Assembly: GCA_017562135.1 (NCBI GenBank)
Contig: QEYB01000882.1
Location: 235,499-299,498, forward strand
DNA from: Dipylidium caninum
Lineage: Eukaryota > Platyhelminthes > Cestoda > Cyclophyllidea > Dipylidiidae
DNA length: 64,000 nucleotides
Direction: 5' to 3'
Positions within the stretch are counted from its first letter, which is position 1. Each line of letters opens with the position of its first letter. The notes under the pieces were generated by a model, which saw only the letters and a program-made list of their open reading frames with translations, ran no database searches and was not told the origin of the DNA. The translations under genes were made by a program, and so were the position numbers. Positions 1-13,100 of the stretch are shown here, piece by piece.

Positions 1-96
1 ATACTACTTTTCACGCATGTGAATAAATAATTTTGTGAACATAGTTAAGGATACCGTTGTATGGATTCGCTTTTAAACGGATTTTCTCTATTGTAG

Positions 97-337
97 CATC
101 TCTGCTATTGAATCTCAAGATGGGGCAGAGACAGGTGATGATGACGCTTGTGAGAGCGTTGTCGTTCCTGAAGCTGGTGATAATGATGCTGACGCAGAAA
201 GGACGAACTTCACCGCTGGTGATGATGAAGTATCAACCCAGTCAGAAATAGGAGAATTTGACCATGAAAAAAGTGGACTGCAGACGACACGGAGATCGAA
301 GCGAAATGTAAAAAGACCCGATCGTTACCCCCAGTAA
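97..337 (+). CDS. 3'-terminal exon of an unrecognised gene (partial)
   Basis: An AG at 95-96 after a pyrimidine-rich stretch opens a frame that runs to a TAA at 335-337. The first base completes a codon from an upstream exon outside the window. The 79 or so residues are strongly acidic (many Asp, Glu and Thr), then switch to a basic end, TRRSKRNVKRPDRYPQ. I do not recognise the family. The tail could be a nuclear or chromatin protein C-terminus, or the end of a retroelement polyprotein fused to an intron-containing gene. No coding sequence follows before 1640. Calling it an exon rests only on the open frame, biased composition and acceptor. Confidence 0.4.
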
Positions 338-1628
338 TCGAGTTGGAGGAGGTTAGCGAGCTATCGTAATCACTTGCTCTTGTGTATAAAATAGGAAAAT
401 TTTCGAACTATTGTTATTTAATCTTTTTTATCGCTCTTTATATCCGAGGATGAGTTGATTATGACATCTAATTTCGGTGGATCCTTTTCTCCATAGATTT
501 TCTTGAGTATCAGTAAGTGGGCACTTCAATACCTGGAGGTTTATGGGTGTTGTTTCAACGATGTCATACTCCAAATTTTTTAAAGACTTCAGTTATTCGA
601 GTAGGTGATAACTCCATCGAATAATAGTGTACAGGTAAACTCTATAGTGGCAATTACGAAGAGCACGTCAAAGGCACAATTAAAATATTAAAGTGAATGC
701 TTGTTTCAGCAAATGTTAATACTTTTTTTGGGGCTGTCGCGTCTATGAGAACGAGTTTAGCCTATCAAAGGAAGTACTGAACTCTGCCTCAATGTCTCGG
801 GGTATATTTCATATTGTAGGTAGTCCGAATGGGAAAGTGCTCACATGAAGAAGCTAACCGCTAATTGCACATGCTGCCTGGTTGAATTATCACGACAGAT
901 GACGCCAATTATAACGGCAGTTTCAACTACGGCCACAGCTCCTTGGTGACGGTGTCAATCACTGTATCTAAAAAGGTTGCCTGGTTGTACATTGCGAAAT
1001 TTTAACTGTAATTGGGTTTAGAGGGTTGTGGGTTGGCGGACGTGCTAGGAACAATGCCATCGGGGCTGTGTTTTTAACGTTTAATTTAGTGTTTGTTTTG
1101 GACATGAGCTCACACAAGACGTAGGGATGGGGGCTGTTTTTAATTCTGAGGGGGGGGGCTACGAAACCTCTGCAAATAAGAGGACTAGTCATCGAAATGG
1201 CTTAGGCATCGGTTTCATGTAACGGCAAATCAGCCCCATGCCCAAAAGTTATTTGGATAAGCGGCTGCTTATAATAACCAGCATCATTTCATATTTTCAT
1301 TTAAAACACTGGAAGTGGTTTAACTAAAATACAGATAACTGAATTGCCCATGAGTAATCTTACTATTATAAATTTTCATTCTTCCCGAAAGGAATGTTTT
1401 ACAGGGGTTTTTGTTCTAATCGCTAGCGCGGCACCTTTTGAATTGTGGAAGGCAAAAAGGTAACGTGCGTCGGTACTGTTGTGTATTTTAGTGTATCCAG
1501 CTCTTACCACTTTTGTCAAGCTCTGTATTTCGTGCGAACATCTTGCCTTTTACATTTTCTCTCACAATTTAGTCATTTTTAGCAGCTTTGGCCGTGTGTT
1601 GCGTCTTGCATTGCGTTTCATTCATTTT
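338..1628. other. intergenic region upstream of RPL13
   Basis: No frame here looks coding on either strand; the open stretches are short and of random composition. The last 170 bases are pyrimidine-rich and lead into the splice acceptor just before the RPL13 start, so this probably holds the RPL13 promoter and 5' leader. Confidence 0.5.
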
Positions 1629-1630
1629 AG
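1613..1630 (+). other. 3' splice acceptor just before the RPL13 start codon
   Basis: A pyrimidine-rich run ends in TTTTAG (AG at 1629-1630), nine bases before the RPL13 ATG. It could close an intron in the 5' leader or accept a trans-spliced leader. The sequence alone cannot separate these. Confidence 0.5.
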
Positions 1631-1639
1631 TGGTAAACC

Positions 1640-2245
1640 ATGGCTCATGGAAACGATATGATTCATAAGAACCACTTCCGCAAGAAATGGCAGTTTATGG
1701 TGCGGACGTGGTTCAACCAACCGGCTCGAAAACATCGGCGTCAACAAGCCCGCAAGGCTAAAGCCAAACGAATAGCCCCCAAGCCTGCATGTGGGCCGCT
1801 TCGCCCTATTATAAATTGCCCAACCTTCCGATATAACATGAAAGTTCGAGCAGGGCGCGGGTTCTCCTTGGAGGAATTAAAAGCTGCCGGTATAAGTCGT
1901 CCAGTCGCTCGCTCTATTGGCATTGCAATTGACCACCGACGTCGTAACCTCTCGGTGGAAGGTCTTCAGCGCAATGTGGCTCGCTTGCGAAAGTACATGT
2001 CGAAACTGATCCTTTTCAACAAGGCAAAGATTTTGCCGGTACCATGTCACGTGGGTGAGAAGGGTAAAGTGAAGCAATACAATGTTCCCCTGCCGATTAG
2101 GCAGAAATACGTCTATGAGAAATCTCGAGTGATAACAGAAGCCGATAGGAGGTATTCAGCTTTCCATGCTATTCGGCAACATCGTGCTAATAAGCGGCTT
2201 GCTGGTAAGCGGATGAAGGCGAGGTTGGCAAAGGCCAGTGAATAA
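1640..2245 (+). CDS. RPL13: 60S ribosomal protein L13 (eL13)
   Basis: This single exon encodes 201 residues, close to the roughly 211 usual for animal eL13. The protein is a structural component of the large cytosolic ribosomal subunit. Family hallmarks are present: WFNQPARK near residue 24, a basic RRQQARKAKAKRIAPKPA stretch, RAGRGFSLEELKAAGI around 72-87, and the IGIAIDHRRRN segment. The C-terminus is rich in Arg, Lys and Ala, as expected. It differs from vertebrate eL13 in a shorter middle region and tail. The start is the first in-frame ATG, in a good context (ACCATGG) and right after a splice acceptor. There is no intron in the coding part and no frameshift. A poly(A) signal lies 8 nt past the stop. 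Confidence 0.97.
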   Translation: MAHGNDMIHKNHFRKKWQFMVRTWFNQPARKHRRQQARKAKAKRIAPKPACGPLRPIINCPTFRYNMKVRAGRGFSLEELKAAGISRPVARSIGIAIDHRRRNLSVEGLQRNVARLRKYMSKLILFNKAKILPVPCHVGEKGKVKQYNVPLPIRQKYVYEKSRVITEADRRYSAFHAIRQHRANKRLAGKRMKARLAKASE

Positions 2246-2253
2246 TGTACATT

Positions 2254-2259
2254 AATAAA
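2254..2259 (+). terminator. poly(A) signal of RPL13
   Basis: A canonical AATAAA starts 9 nt after the RPL13 stop codon, which implies a very short 3' UTR. No better candidate is seen nearby. Confidence 0.6.
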
Positions 2260-3802
2260 TGGTTTGGAGTAAATTGTTTTTTAACCTTATGAGTGCCCTC
2301 TTATTCAGCTGAACATTACTGTAGTCGTGAGCTCAACCATGCAGGCGTATAATTTGCGCAGCGAATCTATGTACTGTGTTGTAGAATTACTTGAACCCCG
2401 CATCTTAGTTTTCTGTTACGATGTCTCAAGTTATGCCCTCCTGATGGTGCTTCCAATATTTTTATTCAGTGTATAATGTTCTTTGTTGATGTTGATGTAA
2501 GCATGCTCCCGGGCACTGGGCCATTTCTAGGGGTACGAATGTTTTCTCCGCAACGACCAACTGCTTAGTTCATATCTGTGGTAGCTAGGTTTTGCGTTTT
2601 AAGTGTCGTGTAGGTGTATCTGCTCGCGGTTGTAGTTCTCCGAACGTTGAGTCGTTCAGATTTAAAAGTTTTCCTTGGGTGAAATGCCCGGGGTGGTTTT
2701 CTGCCGCGACGCGGGATTGCCTGCACCGCCTGGTCTCGCTGTGGCGGCTCTCTGGTCGTGTCACTTTAATCCTGTAGAGTTGGCGACGGTGGGGATCTTG
2801 TTTTGATGCCGCAGAATAGGGGTCACTTTGGGGGGCGCGCTTGTGGCGCATCGTGCATTTGCTGTATCCTGGCTTCTGATTCGGTAGATTACGAGGTTTT
2901 TAAGACTACGCCTGGGGTTGCCGCTAAGGGTTATGTTATCGATGTGATTCCATTGTGTTGTAGGATGTCAGATTCTATCGTGTTCGAGCTGCTTGACAAA
3001 TACATAAAAATTCGATTACGAACGGGGGGAATTTACGGGTGATGGACATGGTCTGCTGCTGGGGTTGCTTTTTTTGTAACCTTGTACGGGACACCCTTTA
3101 TACATCGGTTGTCGAAAGTAAACAACAATTTTGAGCCCATGCCATGTTCGATTAATGTATTCTGCCGTCATGTGATTTCATGTCATCTGAGAAGCCTGTC
3201 TTGTTTTACTTATATGCTACGGTTCTAGTGATCCCATCGCCTTAGAGCTAGGTCCTTTAACAGGATATTCTTACGTATTATCGAAGAGTTGCAACATTTG
3301 GTGGGGGCTTCTTAAGTTCTGGTACCACAAGAGAGCGTCAATATAATAGGTTTACCATGTTGAGTCAACAACCGCGTATTGTCTTTGCAAACTTACGGCA
3401 TTCATGAACCATAAACATTTCTCGTTAATTGATTACGCTGTTACATTTTAAAGTAAACGTCGACAAGAGTAAATTTACTGCATGGACCAATGGCAAGCCA
3501 AAAGATTGCGTAGGATTTGCATAGGCAGCACCGGCCCGTGTGGGTAGTTCATCAATTCAAGTGGTTGCTTCGTGTCGATAATTTGCTTATTTTTTTCTTG
3601 TTGCTCACCGTTATAATTTGTGAAAAATAATTTTTAGGCCGAATTATTCCGGTGTTTCTTGGGATCTAATGATCACCTCTTAGTTTTGAGGCGCTCAAGT
3701 TATCGCAAAAGGTATGATGCCTGAAAAATATTGTTTCAGAATTTGAACTCAAGTCCTCAAATTGAAAATATTAACATTCATTACTATGCTTTAGAATACA
3801 AC
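2260..3802. other. intergenic region between RPL13 and MPI
   Basis: No credible coding frame. A possible splice acceptor (GTTTCAG, AG at 3738-3739) lies 64 nt before the MPI start and may end a leader intron or accept a trans-spliced leader. Nothing else is recognised. Confidence 0.45.
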
Positions 3803-6800
3803 ATGTTAAGGCTGAAGTGTGCATCTCAATGTTATGACTGGGGAAAGATAGGCAAAGCTAGCATCGTTTATCAACTCCAAGTTCTTTCACGAAATTCTGA
3901 CCAGTTTGATCTCGATTTGCCTTATGCGGAGGTACTTCCAATTAGGTCAATCTGTTACTCACGGTTTTGTCATAATTTTTATTTAACATTTGACAAATGA
4001 ATCCAAAATTCTAACTATCTTTTTGTTATAGTTGTGGATGGGCACACACTCTTCTGGCCCCTCTTTTCTCTGGGACCGACCTAATGTCACTTTGGAGTCA
4101 TATATTCTAGAAAACCCCATCTGCCTTGGAAAGCCTTGCTATTCTTATTTTGGATATAAATTACCGTTCCTGTTCAAGGTGCTTTCGGTGGCTAAGGCAC
4201 TTTCTATCCAAGCACATCCCGACAAGGTAAGCCTGTATAATTATGCTTTCACCTTATTTCGTTCTCTCTATAAAATTTCTTTTTTATGTTCGAAGCAATT
4301 CCGTTTTGGTAGAGCATATTTTCTAAGTTGGGGGAGTTATTCCTTGATCGAATTTCCTGATATATTACCCTTGATTTGCATATTAGCCATTTCATTCTAT
4401 CCAACTTGTCTTCATTAATTAGCGATTATTTGAATACCTCTTAGTTGGTTCCATATTGATCCCTTGGGATTTTCTTTATCACAGTTCAGATAGCTTTCGT
4501 TTATTATTCTTTTTTAAACAGTGAGCCTAACTTAAGCTAATTAAATTTCTTAGATTACTATGTAGATTTATAACATTCGGCCCTATTCCTCGTTTATGGC
4601 AAGACTTCTTTACATTTTTGGATTTTTAGATTACTTATTACCTTTGTTTCCTCCCGTTCTATCTTTCTTGACTCCCGTCTAATAAGACCCCTTTATGTAT
4701 AATATCCATTAGATCGCTAAATATCACCTATAGGTTATCGTCAATATGTGTGGTTTGGTGTCCGGTTTTATACAATGATCAAGACATACAAACACTGTTT
4801 TATTTTCCTGGTGGCCAACGTAAATAAATCGAATATAATTTTTCCCCATTCTTATTTACCAAAATCTCTCACTTTCATCTGTTCAATAAGTTGCCTGACC
4901 TCTTTTTTATAGAAATTGGCGGTTCGTTTGCATGCAGAACAGCCCGATATCTACAAGGATGACAACCACAAACCCGAAATGGCAATTGCTTTGACTAACT
5001 TTGAGGCGTTATTGGGTTTTCGTCCACTACACCACATAATCTCTTTCATCCGAGGTGAGTCTTGAGAAGAGTCATCTGCGCAGTGGTGTGAATTAATAAA
5101 ATTGGAGTAATGCCCACAGTCACATAATCGGGTGAAACTATACATCTCGAATCCTTGGTATACCGAAGTAAAACTTCTGAATTTTTGTTATCTTCGTTTC
5201 CCAAGTCGCCCTTATTCTTATCTTGTTGAATAGATGCTAATTCGGCGGGCATAACAATTATCTCATATTTTCTTGTCTAAGTTTTCTTTTCCCATTTTGA
5301 CTAAATCACGCAATTGCTAATGTTTTTTTATTTTGCAGTGGCTCTTTCAGAACAAGACTCTTGTAATGTATATTAGGCCGAATATTTCAAGATTAATTAG
5401 AAGATTTGTAATCAGTGGCGGAAAATAAAGAGTTAAACTGAGATATCAGCAATGTTACATATCCGCCGCAGTGGTTTGAGGAATCTTAGTTCTGATTACT
5501 TCAATATTAATTAACTGAAATGTAGGCATTGTTTGTTTGCATAATGTCTTTCTCTTCTGATACTAGTTAAGTTCAGATATTAGCTTGAGATATCATTATT
5601 TTTGTCATCTACCTGGGCTCTTGGGCAAGTTTATCACTGGTGATGAGAGGCTAAGTGAGATGGAGACAAGGTAGTAAGCGTCATCTTCACTTTGCTGCCA
5701 ACTGCTAAACAAATAGCAGTACTACAAATATATTAAAATAGAGATAAGTAGTTTTTAATTTGTTTTCTACTTGGTTTGACTACTTAGCTTTTCCTGAGTT
5801 GGATGAATTGGTAGTATCCAATTCATTGTTGCCCCAGAAAGAAGAGGGTGAACATGTATCCTCTCTCAAGCAACTCTACTCCAATCTGATGCGTTCTACC
5901 CCAGAGAAGGTAGAAAATGTCATCATGTCGCTCGTAAAACGTTTCACCACTGGTTCCAAATTGGTGTCTGATTCATCACCCAGCGTTCCTGGAATCGATT
6001 CGTCAGCGGAAGATATCCAGGCTCTAATTGACCTATTTCTTCGTCTTGCACGAACATTTCCCGGTGACGTTGGCTGCCTCAGTGTTTTTTTTCTCAATTA
6101 CATCAAGCTGAGACCTGGAGAGGCCATCTTCTTGAAGGTAGACTCCAAAGCTAATCTAGTATACTTCCTACTGTCTAAACAGTACAGCTGAATTAAATAG
6201 AAATAGCGTACAAAAAACATGTGGTAGAGGGTTTGGCCATTTCTGTACCAGTTTTTTCGCTAATTTCATTAAACGTATTGGCTTAACTATGGGTTTCTAA
6301 AGTTCTTTCTCCAATTTAGAAATTTTGTAAATTTGTTTCTCTTTCAGTATGTGAGCCATCTTATATAACTTGCGATTCCTGTTTCAATTGAACAGAAATC
6401 ACAATTCCTCTTAATGATCTAAAACTTTATATCGTAAAATCTTAAACTTTATGAGTCTAAAGTATTTTTCCACTTGTTTAATATTTTTACTTGTTCCCAG
6501 TAGATTTATTACTTGCAATTTACCTTAAAATTATCAATTTTGTTGGGTACGCATATTTTTAAACATCATGTTGGAGTCTTGATTTGGCTTCATATGTCGG
6601 GAGAAAAGTCTGAGTCTCAAAGTCTCAAAATAATCCTGTGGACTTGACGTGTAGGCGGGGCAACATGAAATTTTGACATTTATTTCCCTCTTATATCAGA
6701 GACACTGGAAAGGTAGAAGTACTCGTATTGTGTTATGCTTGAAATCCTGTTTGTTCCATTGGGGGTAGATTCTCCATATTGGAGACTTCAACTCGGGCTT

Positions 6801-9800
6801 GCTGGGAGAGATGACAAGAGAATAACTTATATTACTTTCTCTGTCACAAAATTCAATTCAACTCTCCTAAATTACATAATACATTTCAACATTGCCACGT
6901 CACCAACTTAGAGCACTAAGGAATATCACCGACCCGGAGCTTGGAGTCATTGTCTACTTTCACATGGATGGCTGAGAGGTTAGATATCGCTGTCATCGTA
7001 TTCGCAATTCGCCTACGCATACTGCGGTAGCTGAGGAAAAAGTTGCTTCGATGACAGAGGTGATTAATTAAAACTGAAAAATGTTCTTGGATGGATGATA
7101 TCGACAAATTGAAATGTTCGCTAATTTCTATGAATGGCTTTGGGCTCAACAAAGCTCAAAAGGGAGAAATGAGGCCTTACGTAAGGATCATGTCTCTTAG
7201 GTAATTAACCAGCCAAATATAAATAACTGCTCAATCGTCTTCCTCTCCCTATTTCACAGTCGTTACCTGAATATTGTTTACTCTATTGTCTGGTTCACGT
7301 AAACAGTCAAGTTATTTCCGTCTTCAGTATGAGTTTTTAAACATCTTAATTGGTTTTCAGGTTTAAAATCTACTTTCATTACACAGGAAATGTTTGATTT
7401 GCAAACGAGTTTGTTGCTTGTACTCGTATAGCAGTGTTGTCGAAAACTCTTCGAGACGGGGATGTGGTTTTATACACCTACAGTCTAATAGTGAACTCGC
7501 CGTCCGGATGCCTACGCCGCACAGTCGTTCTGTGGTTAACTCGTGCCTTTTTTGTCTTTTGTCATGGAATCGGAGTCGCTTCACGCGTACAATCAAATTA
7601 CACCACTTCTTTAGTCTTTAAGTAGTTCACTAAAATCGCATGATGTCATATTGCTCTGTTTTAATCACACTTGTGAACTATGTGCTCATGAAATTGTGCT
7701 ATTAGGGTCGTCTTTAAAAGGCTAATTCACCGCACGAAGACTGATGGAGAGCCAGTTATGTTTCCCTTTTCAAATACATATTCTTCGCATCTAGGCATGT
7801 CATCTTTTCTCCATCAAGTTTCAAGCTAGTACGGTACAGTACAGTCACAAAATTCTCACAATAACTTCATACTTCAACTGCCTACAATTGATAAATTGCA
7901 TTTACTTATTAGTAATCAATGGTCTTTTGAGAGGTAGATGTTAATGTTGAGACTTCAAGGTCCTTCTTGGCTAATAAAGCCTTGTATTTCGCAACAAACT
8001 AACAGGCAAACACACCGCACGCCTATCTTTCTGGCGACTGCGTCGAGTGTATGGCTAACTCGGACAACGTGGTGCGTGCCGGGCTGACGCCTAAATTCAA
8101 AGACGTTGACCGGCTCTTGGAAATGCTCGACTACACCTCCGCTGACCCCTCGTCGTCTAATTCGCTACGTTTCGCTGCAGTCCAGACCGTACCGACTCCC
8201 GAGGGCATCTATTTACAGTCGTTCGTTCCTCCGGTCTCCGAGTTTGCCCTCGATGTGATTAAGGTTAGATAATTGACGCGCTCACTCATTGCTAAATTGA
8301 TAGGAGGTCTCTGGCATATTTACCTTTGGTGCAGATTGGTAGTGACCTCTTTTCTTATTCCTTGTCCCTTCGATTCAAATCCACGAAGGACCCACTCTTG
8401 AATCATGCTCTGGTTGATTGTAGAATTTTGCACTCGTCTGTTTCCACTGTCATTACATTGATAGTTACCTCTCTTGCCAAAACATCTTCATTAAGTTCTT
8501 GGTGGCTGGAAATGTTTTAAAGAAATGTTTTATTCTAGTGGACCTCTCTACCGTACTGTCACCAAACGATAATCGCCCACTCCTGTTTTCAATTTACCAG
8601 TTGTTATTCCATTCATCTTTATTCTCTACCGGTCGTATGAATTAGCCTCTAACCCTCCTCCCCGCTCAGTCGAACTCCACTTTCCCGTCTCAAGCCTTCC
8701 AATTTTGGTTAATTCTCTCATCTCTTTCTCCCATGTCAACCCCAACGTAGTTCAGTCAAATATGGAAAAGCTAACCTGACGCTTGAGTTAAGTTATTTAT
8801 TTGACAGCTCTTCATCCGCCCACGTTCTTATCAGTTATGTGTCTCCAAAGTATTCATCTTCCTTTTGAGAACTTTGGTCTCCTCGATGTTGGAATGTTCT
8901 CTCGAACACTGGGTTTACTTTGTCGGATGGCAACTGTTATAAAGCATGTGCGAGATATGCTTATCCTTACGTAATCGATGGTCGGTGTATAAGACATTAT
9001 CTTTGTTAATTCCACATGTTTAGTGTTGTTCGAAATTTCTGAGACCACTATAGTAGGAATCATCTACTTAGTTGACCATCTTTCGAAATCAGTTTCCTAC
9101 TGTGCGCCAACAAATGGAAATCATAATTTTATCCAGTCATCTGTTTACAAAGCCATGCCAATCTTTGTTAACTATTTTCTTTTCTAATTCATTCTTAATC
9201 TGTCTATTGCTCGTCACTCATCCGCCAAGTGGTCTACTTCATCTTTTGTTTCACGAATTATTTACTTTTCCAACCATAATCATGAATTTTCAGCATCAGT
9301 GTTATCGGCATTTTCGTCCTGATCCACCTCCCTCATGTTTCATTTATCCTTTAACCCCCATATTTTGCATGCGTTTCTATTTTTATTCAAACACCATCTC
9401 TCCTTCGACTTCTATTCTAGACGCAGGCTTACTTACACGTAGGGGAAATTATTTCTTACCTTTACGTCTCATATGGGGACATAATTGCATCATTTTCACA
9501 GAAAATAATTTCGTGCTTTCCAGTTCGACGAGGATAGTCGAGGCTTCACTCTCCCTGCGGTCCCGACTGCAAGCATATTGCTCTTTCTTCACGGTGAAGG
9601 CACGGCTACGTGCTGTGGTTTAGATCAGACTTGTTCACAAGACGTGTAAGGCCCCGTATCTTATCACATCCCCCTTACTTCACACTGTCCGATTCACTTT
9701 TTTGTTTATCACCTATAGTGAATTCGGTCCCGGATTTGTCTTCTTCGTGCCGGCTGACCTGTCGGTCAACTTAGTTTCCAAGGCGGATAGGCGGGGCTCC

Positions 9801-9836
9801 TTACATGCCTTCCGTGCCCACGTGAATAGACAATGA
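3803..9836 (+). CDS. MPI: mannose-6-phosphate isomerase, class I (phosphomannose isomerase)
   Basis: Seven coding exons: 3803-3931, 4032-4226, 4913-5054, 5788-6137, 8006-8263, 9524-9645 and 9719-9836. All are flanked by GT/AG, and phases agree at each junction, giving about 437 aa (human 423). The enzyme is a cytosolic zinc isomerase that interconverts fructose-6-phosphate and mannose-6-phosphate, feeding GDP-mannose and glycosylation. All family zinc ligands are visible: Gln103 and His105 in LSIQAHPD, Glu130 in HKPEMAIAL, and His277 in [15 protein letters not shown]. The catalytic Arg296 sits in VRAGLTPKF. Other matches are CYDWGKIGK near the N-terminus, [10 protein letters not shown], and [22 protein letters not shown]. 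The start is the first in-frame ATG before the conserved WGK region. The helical insert domain (exon 4) has a Ser/Pro-rich loop. The introns after exons 4 and 5 are about 1.9 and 1.3 kb. Confidence 0.95.
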
Positions 9837-10169
9837 ATTCCTTTCGATGATTTTGATTTTTGCGCCAATTATTTAAAAATTCATTTCTGGAACTGATGAT
9901 AATTAAATCAATTTGTCCACTTTAATCTAGTACCGCGTTATTCTAGTTCTTGTGTGTGGTTTTATTAAGACTAGTCCCGTCATTATTTGACCAGTCACCT
10001 CGACATTTTAAAAATAAGATGGGAATGGCAAGTTTCCTCACGCAACCAGTACAGCTTAACAGATGTGTTCTGCATTGTTCCTGCAATCGATTCAAGCTAC
10101 CAACATTGTGGGAGATGGATTATACGTCTTTGTTCCTGTTGCTTTCTTATTTCGTTTAAAAACTGGTCA

Positions 10170-10175
10170 AATAAA
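10170..10175 (+). terminator. candidate poly(A) signal of MPI
   Basis: This AATAAA is 334 nt past the MPI stop, and I saw no exact match between the two. The assignment to MPI is by position only. Confidence 0.35.
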
Positions 10176-13100
10176 GTCAAGCGGTTTATAACGATGTCTG
10201 AGCTAGCGTCGCATGAGAAGAGCAGTTTTTATGTTGATATAAATTTCAATGCTTTGCTCCTGCAATTTGCCTAGACTAAGTCTTGTGAGTAAATTAAAGC
10301 TCTGGGGAGTGGGTCTCGTCCTTTTAAACGTAAGATGCTATTTTGAGGCTTGTTAGCATATCATTGGGGGCAATTTGTTCGTGCTCGGCTGGTACTCAAT
10401 TGATATGAGTAGCATTATACCACTGGGGGGATGCGACATTGGCATACGTCAATTGTTTTGTCTTTGCTCCATTACCAGCATACTTTCATTTGATATGAAC
10501 GATTAAGCGGTCATATGTCCACCCAACACTGTTAAAATGGTGTATCCGAGAAGAACTGATTTCGAGTCGGTCTTGCATTCATCCACCGTGGCCTCATCTG
10601 GCTTTGGCCTTTGTTAACGACTCTCTTTCGCGGGGAAGGAGAGGGGAATGAACATCGTGGGGTCTATTGGTAGAGACTTCCAGTATTGAATGATAATTGA
10701 TCGATTGAGAGCAAAAATTAACTCCCGTAGACATGTCGTTTGTTTCTCCGCAACCGCAACAAACATTACTTTACAGCAGTGGTTTAAACCCCGACCCATA
10801 TTATAAAAGCGTTCGTCGGGAGCATCCTAACAGCTCCTCCACATCAGCTTGCCGATTCAAAACCCCCTTGAGTGTGATGGAATAAAAGGCAGTTTAGCAG
10901 TGCATGACTTAACTCGTCATAGTGTAAGGTAAGTAAACGTTTCGGAATGGAATGAAACAATCAAGAGACCCACACTTAGATTTGGCCAGTTGAACTTCCC
11001 GCGTATTTAATTCGAATCAACGGCCGAGGCAAGAATTACCGCGCGATCCTATGCTTGACGAGAGCGCACGACAAAAGGGTTTTATCCAAGCTCATGGTCT
11101 GAAGAAATTTGTTTCTCATCCTCGAGTGAGTGCAAGAGCGCCAGTGTCCTCAGTCGTTTTCAAAATTATCTCCAAGCATTCATGGCGGATGCGTTAACAT
11201 CACATCTTCTTGTCGACATACTACGAGGACGCTTAGCCTTAGCCAAACTTATTTAACTTTCTGACCTTCAATTCTTTCATTTTTCCCTCTGTGCTTGAGT
11301 GTGTGTGGAAAGGAGACAATCCCTGATGGAGAACTTAACGTATTCAGTTAATCTACCTAAGTCTTTGACCATTTTGTCTTATCTGGGCGATTCAAGCGAC
11401 CCTTCTCTCCCTCTGCCTGCCTGCCTCCGCTGTTCGAGTAATACCATCGAGGCGAAAGTCTTGACATGGTGACAAAGTAGTCTCTTCTCACAATACTTAG
11501 TTGATGGAAACAAAGTTTTTGACCACTTCTTATTGGCAATTGCTTCTCATAACCGGCAAAAAAAAATTGTTGTCTTTGGTTTAAATAGAGCCACAGAATA
11601 CCCGCCTTTAAAGTAAGCCTCCGAGTCGAAAATTTGTACACATGACGATCACGCTTACCTCCGTACTCGCCTTTACTCCTCCCGCAGATACGTGGTCTTT
11701 TTACTGTGATGAGAAAGAGATGCGTGCTTCCACAAACTACTTACCTTTCACTGGGCCTTCCGTGGCCTTCACAACTTCCCAAAGTCGACGTATTTGGGGT
11801 GTTCTCGATAAGCGACGCCCTCGAAAATGATGCAATTATAATATGACTGCTTAAGCAAGCAAATCAGGTGTATTATTGGTTTGGCAACAAACCGCTTCCA
11901 AATTGTATATAAGAATGGAAATTCGCGCGTTTTGCTGAGAAATATCACTCTATTCAATTAGGTACTGTCCGTTTTCGTCGATGACCTTTTAGCTTCGTTC
12001 AGGCAGGGTCATAATCCAGCATTCACAAAAATTCTAATTTTGGCTATCAATAAACTGAATTATGTGTGATTAGACATTGTTGGCGTCATTAAAATATTTT
12101 GTCACTTGAAGAGTTCTGTACTGAACGACGAAATAAATGGTCGTCTGAAGGCCCAGGGTCAGGGCCACATGGGGGATGTGTAACGCATCCCAACTCAGAT
12201 TCAACAATTTTTGGCCAGTAACCAAGGATGTGTGGGACAACTTCTGGCCGCTTTGCTCGGATTACATCGCTCAGTTTGGCGAGTTGTTCAACGTACACGT
12301 TTGAATTGGTAGTTTGGTAAAAAGGTTAAAGTGCGGAATTCCTTTATAATCCCATCAGACTGACAGCATACTCTTCCGTTGGTGAATATCTGCTTTTGGT
12401 TTCGTCTGGCTGTTTCATTTTGCATCACTCACGATCTCTCTCGATTAACGTTCCAAACTGCCCAGTTTTCGTCGCCATTAATTAGTCTTTTCAGAAGTTG
12501 TTAAACTTCGTTGCCTTTTTGATAAAAACCACAGATGCTAATGTGTTGCACCAAATGAATTTCCTTAGGTTGGCGAAGGATCCATAGATCGAGTTTCCTC
12601 ACATAGCCAAGCTTTTTTTAATTTTCCCTTTAATGCATGTATGCGATTCGCACCTGAGCTTCTCTGACGATCTGAATTAACACTGATCTTGATTGACGTG
12701 GGTCTCATCGACTTCGACTGAACTGACGGTCAGATCGTTGAGCATTTGTCAGTGAAAAATCCCCAGAGGTAAATCTATGAAAACAATTTTGACGACACTG
12801 CCTTTCTTTCAAGGCCTCATTCCCGTCTGAGGGGCATAAATTCTTGTGTACTTGAGATGCTTTCTTGTCTTTCCTCCATGAATACAATAAGATATGTCCG
12901 TAGTGTATGATTTGTTCTTCCAATTACAAATTTGGATAAAAAAAGATCTACACAACTAATCGTATACTTCTTTTGCTGTATGAAAGAAGGAAAGAAGACC
13001 AAACAGTAAGAAAAAATCTAGGTCATGTACGTGGAACACGTAAGCGAAACAAAAAAGTATAAAACCCATCTGTCTACAACATCGACAATCACTCAATGCC

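Noticed and set aside
7363..7625. Overlapping 60-77 codon frames on both strands inside MPI intron 4
   Set aside because: They are intronic, mutually overlapping and without family features.
9072..9623. 183-codon open frame on the + strand
   Set aside because: It lies mostly in MPI intron 5 and overlaps MPI exon 6 in another frame. Its composition is Phe/Leu/Ser-rich from T-rich intron DNA, with no domain.
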